The notes beneath the pieces were generated by a model. That model saw nothing but the letters and a program-made list of their open reading frames with translations, was not told where the DNA came from and did no database searches. The translations under genes and the position numbers were made by a program. From contig CAVTFN010000003.1 in assembly GCA_963734065.1 (NCBI GenBank), positions 1,488,001 through 1,552,000 of the forward strand: a stretch of 64,000 bases of DNA, written 5' to 3'. This document shows positions 62,823-64,000 of the stretch, piece by piece; position 1 is the first letter of the stretch; each line of letters begins with the position of its first letter. This stretch comes from DATBLE01 sp963734065. Its GTDB lineage: Bacteria > Actinomycetota > Thermoleophilia > Gaiellales > Gaiellaceae.

Positions 62823-64000
62823 ATGGCAGACGAACACGTCAAGCCGCAGTCGTTCCACAGCTCACCGCAGGAGGCGATGAAGGCCCCCGAGGAGGAGTTC
62901 CTCTATCTGGCCTGCCTGCACGAGGGCACCAGCGTCGAGAAGCCCGACTTCCTCGCCGTCGTCGACGCCGAGCGCGGCGAGATCGTCCACGAGCTGCCGA
63001 TGCCGAACGTCGGCGACGAGCTGCACCACTTCGGCTGGAACCGGTGCTCGTCGGCCTGTCACGGCCCCGACCGATCGCACCTGATCCTCCCCGGGTTTCG
63101 CTCGTCGCGGATCCACATCGTCGACGTAGCCGACAATCCGCGGGCGCCCCGGATCGAGCACGTGATCGAGCCGGAGGAGCTGGTGGCGGCCACCGGGTAC
63201 ACGCGGCCGCACACTGTCCACTGCATGCCCGGCGACAACGTCGTCGTCTCGATGCTCGGTGACGCCGACGGGAACGGCGCCGGCGGCTTCGCAGTGATCG
63301 ACGCGAAGACGTTCGAGGTCAAGGGCCGCTGGGAGAACGGCGGCGAGACGCCGCCCTTCAACTACGACTTCTGGTACCAGCCGCGGAAGAACGTGCTCGT
63401 CTCCTCGGAGTTCGGCGAGCCGAACGCCTACGAAAAGGGCTTCGACCTCGACGATGTCGCAGGCGGCCGCTACGGCAGCCGCCTCCACTTCTGGAATCTC
63501 GCCGAGCGAACGCTGCAGCACACGGTCGAGCTCGGCGAGGGCGGGCTCGTTCCGCTCGAGGTGCGCTGGCTCCACGACCCCGACGCCGAGCAGGGCTTCG
63601 TCGGCGCCGCCCTCTCCAGCACGATGTGGCGATTCCATCGCTCGAACGGCGGCTTCGGCGCCGAGCAGGTGATCGCGGTCGAGAGCGTCGAGCTCGAAGG
63701 CTGGCCCTTCCCCGTGCCCGGCCTGATCACCGACCTCGTCCTCTCGATGGACGACCGCTTTCTCTACTTCTCGAACTGGCTGCACGGCGACCTGCGCCAG
63801 TACGACGTCTCCGACCCCGCCAACCCGAAGCTGACCGGACAACTCTGGCTCGGAGGCCTCCTCGGCAAGCCGACCGACACGGAGCGCGAGCTGAACGGCG
63901 GCCCGCAGATGCTGCAGCTTTCCTACGACGGCCGCCGCCTGTACGTCACCAACTCGCTCTACTCGACCTGGGACAACCAGTTCTACCCCGGGCTGCGCTC
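62823..64000 (+). CDS. selenium-binding protein / methanethiol oxidase family (cut by window edge)
   Basis: At least 392 residues of an expected about 460. Propeller motifs: HHFGWNRCSSACHGP with Cys75 and Cys79 near the CSSC-like selenium site of SBP56 proteins, ILPGFRSSRIHIVDVADNPR, RPHTVHCMPGDNVVVSML, PFNYDFWYQPRKNVLVSSEF and DDRFLYFSNWLHGDLRQYDV. Family members bind copper or selenium and in bacteria oxidise methanethiol. The His residues HH and H in these motifs fit the copper site. GAGGAGG precedes ATG 62823. It fits a sulfur-metabolism theme in the window. Confidence 0.92.
   Translation, partial: MADEHVKPQSFHSSPQEAMKAPEEEFLYLACLHEGTSVEKPDFLAVVDAERGEIVHELPMPNVGDELHHFGWNRCSSACHGPDRSHLILPGFRSSRIHIVDVADNPRAPRIEHVIEPEELVAATGYTRPHTVHCMPGDNVVVSMLGDADGNGAGGFAVIDAKTFEVKGRWENGGETPPFNYDFWYQPRKNVLVSSEFGEPNAYEKGFDLDDVAGGRYGSRLHFWNLAERTLQHTVELGEGGLVPLEVRWLHDPDAEQGFVGAALSSTMWRFHRSNGGFGAEQVIAVESVELEGWPFPVPGLITDLVLSMDDRFLYFSNWLHGDLRQYDVSDPANPKLTGQLWLGGLLGKPTDTERELNGGPQMLQLSYDGRRLYVTNSLYSTWDNQFYPGLR

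Overview
The window is high-GC, gene-dense bacterial DNA with short intergenic gaps, many GTG starts, ATGA/GTGA-coupled genes and no introns. The gene families (cold-shock protein and IF-1 pair, Eis-like acetyltransferase, CsoR, GAP-family membrane protein, K+-independent H+-pyrophosphatase, SpoIIE-type phosphatase) point to an actinobacterium. The mixture resembles Thermoleophilia/Gaiellales-type soil lineages; that class-level placement is inference. No phage, insertion sequence, CRISPR array or rRNA gene was seen.

Left part (1-9.4 kb): a translation block read leftward, thrS - infC - rpmI - rplT, continues into a sulfotransferase. A second, paralogous sulfotransferase and a glycosyltransferase-like gene face it, followed by a TrmH-type RNA methyltransferase, a VOC dioxygenase and a partial FkbM methyltransferase. 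To the right, on the plus strand, lie a cold-shock gene and infA, which appears to start at ATA behind a perfect ribosome binding site. infC ends far inside rpmI in another frame.

9.5-22 kb: two large secreted paralogues built from 5 and 7 cysteine-paired repeats with a shared C-terminal module; a copper-type CsoR repressor with a clear operator and a coupled permease; a zinc alcohol dehydrogenase; then a sulfatase island. That island holds a formylglycine-generating enzyme overlapping an arylsulfatase, a HAD phosphatase, and a sharp scar where the 3' ends of a SulP transporter and another arylsulfatase meet back to back.

22-33 kb: small metabolic and regulatory genes (frameshifted GAP-family protein, glycoside-hydrolase-like lipoprotein, two alpha/beta hydrolases, a lone type IV pilin, an ArsR-SRPBCC pair, a DHFR-like reductase, a VOC protein, a TetR regulator facing two secreted proteins, a metallo-beta-lactamase-fold lactonase). 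A stretch of nearly 1 kb (29.15-30.1 kb) has no convincing gene.

33-39.4 kb: a uronate cluster (SDR reductase, glucuronate isomerase UxaC, LarA-like nickel-pincer racemase/epimerase) suggests a route from glucuronate to mannonate and perhaps gluconate. It is followed by a decayed patch with a truncated DUF1254 gene and frame-disrupted membrane genes, ending at a tRNA-Val gene.

39.5-64 kb: a multidomain SpoIIE-type signalling protein, Eis-like acetyltransferase plus PcrA/UvrD helicase, a flippase-like membrane protein, cinA, a cobalamin-riboswitch-preceded btuFCD operon, a PQQ-type sugar dehydrogenase, two TrkA/RCK proteins beside two APC-permease/USP fusions (possible potassium transport), a degenerate tRNA-like element, H+-pyrophosphatase, a DUF1844 protein, a YbdK-type glutamate-cysteine ligase, a GT4 glycosyltransferase and, running off the right edge, a selenium-binding protein (methanethiol oxidase family) behind a near-perfect palindrome.
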